This document shows positions 5,449-6,622 of a stretch of 6,622 nt of DNA, piece by piece. The notes beneath the pieces are model-generated. The model was not told where the DNA came from. It made no database searches and saw only the letters and a program-made list of their open reading frames with translations. The translations under genes were made by a program, and so were the position numbers. This stretch comes from Actinomycetota bacterium (GTDB lineage Bacteria; Actinomycetota; UBA4738). The first letter of the stretch is position 1; each line of letters opens with the position of its first letter. The stretch is taken from the NCBI GenBank assembly GCA_013816105.1, contig JACDEY010000062.1, forward strand, positions 1-6,622, written 5' to 3'.

Positions 5449-6622
5449 GCGTCGAGGATCCGTTCACCGGAAGGGCCGCCTGGTTCGCCGACCACTACCT
5501 GCGTGGGCGTGGCCGAGCCCGGCTGGAGCTCGTCATGGATCGATTGCTGCCGGCGCTTCCCCCGCCCCCGGCGAAGGTCCTCGACGCGGGAGGTGGCACC
5601 GGGGCATTCGCGCTCCCGCTGGCGCGGCGTGGGTACGTCGTCACCCTGTTGGACCGGTCCGGGGACTGGCTCGAGGAGGCGAGGCGATGCGCGGCGGAAG
5701 AGGGCCTGCGCGTGGAGCTGATAGAGGGACCGGCCGAACGCGCTCTCGACCTGGTCGGGGACGGATTCGACGCTGTGCTCGCCCATACCCTCCTCGTCTA
5801 CTCCGAGGACCCGAGACGAACCCTCTCCGCCCTTCGATCGACCGCCCGGTCCGGAGCCGTCCTTTCGCTCCTGGAGAAGAACCGGGCCTCGCTGGCGCTT
5901 CGCCCGGGATTGACAGGCGAGTACGACGAAGCGCTCCGGGTCCTGGACGATCCCATCTCGGCAGGGAGGTTGGAGATCCCGAACCGGTCCCGCTCGATGG
6001 CCGAACTTCGGTCGCTGCTGGTCGCTTCCGGCTGGCAACCGCGGGACTGGACCGGCATCCGGCTGTTCTCCGATGGCGTGCCGGACGACATCGACGAGGC
6101 GTCGTTCGCTTCGGTCCTTCGCCTCGACCGTGCCATCGCCGCGCGTGAGCCCTACCGGCGAGTCGCTCGCCTCCTGCACCTCCTTGCCGTCGCAGAGGAC
6201 GTGGACAGGCCCTCTCTGGGAGCGGTGCAGGCCCACTCGGTCGGGCGAGCGGCGAGATCGACCCGGGCGTCGTGGCCCCCGGATCGCTCGCTGTCATCGG
6301 AGGGGCTCCTGCGATTCCTGGACCGGAAGAGGTACGCGGTCCTTTCGACCGCGAGGCCGGACGGGCGTCCACACGCGGCCATGGTGGCGTTCTGCCTGCG
6401 CGAGGGCGTGTTCTGGCTTCCCTCGGTCGCCGGTTCGGCCCGGCTCCGAAACCTCGCGGCCGAGCCCTGGGCCACCCTCGTGGTGAGCGAAGGGGAGGGG
6501 GAGGAACACGTCGCGGTGGTCGTGGAGGGCGACGCGCTCGTGCACGACGAGCCCGGGCCGCTTCTCGATGGCTTCCTCCGCGATGCGTGGAAGCGGAAAT
6601 TCGGGACCGATCTGACGACGTG
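5445..6622 (+). CDS. CmoM-like methyltransferase fused to a pyridoxamine-phosphate-oxidase-like domain (partial, runs off right edge)
   Basis: A single open frame of 392 codons runs to the window edge without a stop. Residues 1-248 are a class I methyltransferase: KVLDAGGGTGAFALPLA (44-60), acidic Asp70 ending strand 2 (VTLLDRS), FDAVLAHTLLVYSEDP (108-123), and a C-terminal GIRLFSD...REPYRRVARLLHLLA. This pattern matches CmoM/SmtA, which in E. coli methylates cmo5U in tRNA; whether this protein does so is unknown. After a polar linker (about 249-283) comes a PNPOx-like split-barrel domain: LLRFLDRKRYAVLSTARPDG, RPHAAMVAF, VFWLPSVAGSARLRNLAAEP (322-341) and VAVVVEGDALV, as in Rv1155-like F420/flavin-binding proteins. 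I checked that codons on both sides of the linker share the frame of ATG 5445. The ATG overlaps the protease stop by 4 bp (ATGA), implying translational coupling. The fusion is unusual; a lost stop or an assembly indel is the alternative. Confidence 0.82.
   Translation, partial: MSVEDPFTGRAAWFADHYLRGRGRARLELVMDRLLPALPPPPAKVLDAGGGTGAFALPLARRGYVVTLLDRSGDWLEEARRCAAEEGLRVELIEGPAERALDLVGDGFDAVLAHTLLVYSEDPRRTLSALRSTARSGAVLSLLEKNRASLALRPGLTGEYDEALRVLDDPISAGRLEIPNRSRSMAELRSLLVASGWQPRDWTGIRLFSDGVPDDIDEASFASVLRLDRAIAAREPYRRVARLLHLLAVAEDVDRPSLGAVQAHSVGRAARSTRASWPPDRSLSSEGLLRFLDRKRYAVLSTARPDGRPHAAMVAFCLREGVFWLPSVAGSARLRNLAAEPWATLVVSEGEGEEHVAVVVEGDALVHDEPGPLLDGFLRDAWKRKFGTDLTT

Noticed and set aside
5400..6372. 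Minus-strand open frames of 243-278 codons opposite gene 6
   Set aside because: They are Arg/Gly/Pro-rich with no membrane, catalytic or repeat pattern, and the plus strand carries two recognisable domains over the same bases.
6201..6622. Separate PNPOx-like gene starting at an internal GTG
   Set aside because: GTG codons at 6201 and nearby are in frame, but there is no stop ending the methyltransferase before them and no clear ribosome site, so the single-frame reading is preferred.

Overview
The window is GC-rich throughout, with codons ending mostly in G or C, strong Shine-Dalgarno sites of the AGAAGG/AAGGAG type, and tightly packed short operons. The protein families present are an Eis-type acetyltransferase, a CPBP protease of the GHWWTVP / RGxYHLYQGW type, a polytopic membrane protein of the kind often labelled 'fenitrothion hydrolase', and an LVIVD-like secreted propeller. 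Together they point to a high-GC Gram-positive bacterium (Actinomycetota), perhaps an uncultivated soil lineage. Another GC-rich terrestrial phylum such as Chloroflexota cannot be excluded. This looks like ordinary chromosome: I see no tRNA, rRNA, CRISPR, transposase, phage gene or attachment site.

Layout. (1) Bases 2-795, minus strand: a polytopic membrane protein that runs off the left edge and is broken by a frameshift near 370. (2) Bases 877-2648, plus strand, divergent from (1) across 81 bp: a secreted, cysteine-rich beta-propeller-like protein, broken by an apparent 1-bp deletion in a G run at about 1831. (3) Bases 2662-3879, minus strand, convergent with (2) across 13 bp: an intact Eis-like GNAT acetyltransferase. 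(4) Bases 3956-4681, plus strand, divergent from (3): a class I SAM methyltransferase. (5) Bases 4711-5448: a CPBP (CAAX) intramembrane protease. (6) Bases 5445 to the right edge: a long open frame, overlapping the protease stop by 4 bp, that joins a CmoM-like methyltransferase to a pyridoxamine-phosphate-oxidase-like flavin/F420-binding domain. Genes 4-6 look like one operon.

What stands out. The best candidate for something new is the apparent methyltransferase-PNPOx fusion in gene 6. It is continuous in one frame with no stop, but it is cut by the window edge. The two frameshifts, each explainable by a single base beside a homopolymer, may be assembly or sequencing errors and not true pseudogenes. 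That possibility should temper any claim based on reading-frame continuity here. I see no new multi-gene defence or mobile system.
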